This document shows positions 5,055 to 6,485 of a stretch of DNA of 6,485 nt, in pieces. Position numbers and translations under genes: made by a program. This DNA comes from Vulcanimicrobiota bacterium (GTDB lineage Bacteria; Vulcanimicrobiota; Vulcanimicrobiia; Vulcanimicrobiales; Vulcanimicrobiaceae), in contig JACRUB010000109.1 in the NCBI GenBank assembly GCA_014305015.1, positions 1-6,485 on the forward strand, read 5' to 3'. The notes under the pieces were generated by a model. That model made no database searches and was not told the origin of the DNA. It saw nothing but the letters and a program-made list of their open reading frames with translations. Each line of letters begins with the position of its first letter. Position 1 is the first letter of the stretch.

Positions 5055-6446
5055 CTAGAGTGCTACGGGGTAAAACCGGCTAGCGGGTTGGAACTTGCCA
5101 TGGCCCTTGCGGCCTGTGAATTCCTCGCCTTCGGCGATCTTTTCACCGCGTGAAAACACATAACGCGGGGCGCCGGTGATCTTCATGCCCTCGAAGACGT
5201 TATTGTCGACGTTCATGTGATGCGTCTTCGCAGAAATGGTGCGTTCTTTTTTCGGATCCCAAATGAGCACATCCGCATCCGTTCCCGGCGCGAGCGTGCC
5301 TTTGCGCGGGAAGAGTCCAAAGAGCTTCGCCGGATTGGTTGAGGTGAGCGCGACAAATTGATTTAACCCGAGAATGCCGGTATTGACCCCGACCTGCCAC
5401 AAAATTGAGAGCCGGTCTTCCGCCGTCGGCGCGCCGTTGGGAATTTTCGAGAAGTCATCTTTGCCGAGGTCCTTTTGTCCGCACAGATTGAAGCTGCAAT
5501 GATCGGACCCGAAACTGTGCAGTTCCATGTTCTTGAGTTTACGTAAGAGTACTTCTTGGTTCCACTTGTCACGAATCGGCGGGGAGAGCACGTACTTTGC
5601 GCCTTCGAAATCCGGCCGCTCGTAGTCGCTCGTATCGCAGACCAAATACTGCGGACACGTTTCGCCGTAAATCGGCAAGCCGCGCTTGCGACCGTCGCTG
5701 ATCATGTCTGCCGCCATAGCACTGCTGACGTGCACAACGTAAAGTGGTGCGCCGGCAATTTCAGCCAGGCGAATAGCACGGTGCGTCGCTTCGCCTTCGC
5801 ACTCGACGGGCCGGGTGATTGCGTGCCAGATCGGCGTTGTCTTGCCGGCGGCGATGGCTTGTCTCGTGATAACCTCGATCACGTCGCCGTTCTCGGCGTG
5901 CACTTGCACGAGACCGCCTGCATCCCGGCAGGTTTGAAGGGTCTTGAAAATTGTCTCATCGTCGACATAGAGCACGTGCTTGTAGGCCATAAAGACCTTA
6001 AATGAATTCACGCCTTGTTCGTCGATGATCTTCGGAATCTCGGCCATGGTTTCGTCACGGCCGTCGGCGATCGTTAAATGAAACCCGTAGTCGATAACGG
6101 CCTTCCCGCTCGCTTTTGCATGCCATGTTTTGAGCGCATTGTGCAACGAGTCGCCCTTGGTGTGCAGCGCAAAGTCGATTACGGTGGTCGTTCCGCCGAG
6201 GGCAGCCCCACGCGTGCCGGTTTCAAAATCGTCCGCCGTGACCGTGCCGCCGAAGGGCATGTCGAAGTGCGTGTGCGGATCGATCCCGCCCGGAAAGACG
6301 TAGCAATCGCTCGCGTCAATTATCTCAAGCCCCGTCTCGTTTATCTTTTCAGCGAGCGCGGAGATTTTCTCGCCTTCGATAAGGATGTCGGCGCGGTTAA
6401 TATCGGTGGCCGTGACGACCGTGCCGCCACGGATCAAAGTTCCCAA
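5055..6446 (-). CDS. hydA: dihydropyrimidinase / D-hydantoinase
   Basis: This 463-residue protein is a cyclic amidohydrolase with a two-metal TIM barrel. It opens 5,6-dihydrouracil or dihydrothymine to the N-carbamoyl-beta-amino acid, and relatives also act on 5-substituted hydantoins. All metal ligands are present: H58 and H60 in GIDPHTHFD, the carbamylated lysine K150 in SFKVFMAYK, H183 in QVHAENGD, H239 in VVHVSS and D315 in GSDHCSF. Y155 is the conserved transition-state tyrosine. The spacing matches well-studied bacterial D-hydantoinases. STNPAKLFGLFPRKGTLAPG at 369-388 and the C-terminal GRKGHGKF are typical, and length is normal. The start is TTG at 6446, giving MGTLIRGGTVV, with AAGGA ten bases upstream. 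The frame stays open to the window edge, but the family normally begins here. It is the first visible gene of the operon. Whether uracil or hydantoin is the natural substrate is inferred from neighbours. Confidence 0.92.
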   Translation of the reverse strand: MGTLIRGGTVVTATDINRADILIEGEKISALAEKINETGLEIIDASDCYVFPGGIDPHTHFDMPFGGTVTADDFETGTRGAALGGTTTVIDFALHTKGDSLHNALKTWHAKASGKAVIDYGFHLTIADGRDETMAEIPKIIDEQGVNSFKVFMAYKHVLYVDDETIFKTLQTCRDAGGLVQVHAENGDVIEVITRQAIAAGKTTPIWHAITRPVECEGEATHRAIRLAEIAGAPLYVVHVSSAMAADMISDGRKRGLPIYGETCPQYLVCDTSDYERPDFEGAKYVLSPPIRDKWNQEVLLRKLKNMELHSFGSDHCSFNLCGQKDLGKDDFSKIPNGAPTAEDRLSILWQVGVNTGILGLNQFVALTSTNPAKLFGLFPRKGTLAPGTDADVLIWDPKKERTISAKTHHMNVDNNVFEGMKITGAPRYVFSRGEKIAEGEEFTGRKGHGKFQPASRFYPVAL

Positions 6447-6456
6447 AGTGGCTCGT

Positions 6457-6461
6457 TCCTT
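6457..6461 (-). promoter_or_regulatory. ribosome binding site of the dihydropyrimidinase gene
   Basis: AAGGA on the minus strand lies ten bases before the TTG start at 6446. It is the only purine-rich site near the N-terminus expected for the family. I see no convincing promoter in the 39 bases between this gene and the window edge, so the operon may begin further upstream. Confidence 0.5.
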
Positions 6462-6485
6462 ATGTGTTCTTGCGTTTATGCAAGG

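Noticed and set aside
5055..6446. Allantoinase or dihydroorotase as alternative identity of the amidohydrolase
   Set aside because: The FMAYK motif with tyrosine after the carbamylated lysine, the GSDHCSF motif and the following beta-ureidopropionase favour dihydropyrimidinase/hydantoinase.
6447..6485. Possible promoter (TTGCAT and CATAAG on the minus strand) upstream of the dihydropyrimidinase gene
   Set aside because: The spacing between the boxes is 13 bases, too short for a sigma-70 type promoter, and the sequence is cut by the window edge.

Overview
The window carries one catabolic operon on the minus strand plus two plus-strand genes at its left end. The operon reads, in transcription order from right to left: dihydropyrimidinase (6446-5055), nitrilase-type beta-ureidopropionase (5038-4154), an NCS1-family nucleobase/hydantoin transporter (4146-2647), a class III PLP aminotransferase (2650-1355) and a flavodoxin-fold NAD(P)H:FMN reductase (1354-770). 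Spacings are 16 bases, 7 bases, a 4-base ATGA overlap and 0 bases, so this looks like a single transcription unit. On the plus strand are the last 31 codons of an aldo/keto reductase (2-97) and a small DUF4126-type membrane protein (about 152-727) that converges on the operon's end.

The operon fits reductive pyrimidine catabolism. The transporter imports uracil, thymine or a dihydro/hydantoin relative. The dihydropyrimidinase opens the dihydropyrimidine ring to N-carbamoyl-beta-alanine. The amidase releases beta-alanine, CO2 and ammonia, and the aminotransferase moves the beta-alanine nitrogen to an oxo acid, leaving malonate semialdehyde. Dihydropyrimidine dehydrogenase and the semialdehyde dehydrogenase are not in the window; the first gene starts only 39 bases from the right edge, so upstream genes may be cut off. 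The FMN reductase has no textbook role in this route and is the one unexplained member.

The most unusual structure is a dispersed 22-base repeat with two intact copies (121-142 plus, 4129-4150 minus) and a third copy split by a 23-base hairpin (717-763). All three sit exactly on gene borders. The intact copies supply an ATG that opens two unrelated proteins with the same residues MLSLSK, and the split copy contains the TGA stop of the DUF4126 gene.

The organism is a bacterium of moderately high GC (high fifties percent by eye), using TTG starts with good Shine-Dalgarno sites. The protein set resembles pyrimidine-degradation clusters of soil bacteria such as Actinobacteria, and the repeat resembles motifs I recall from genomes of uncultivated soil lineages. 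I cannot place it more precisely. No RNA genes, CRISPR arrays, insertion sequences or phage genes are visible, and there is no gene-free stretch over 300 bases.
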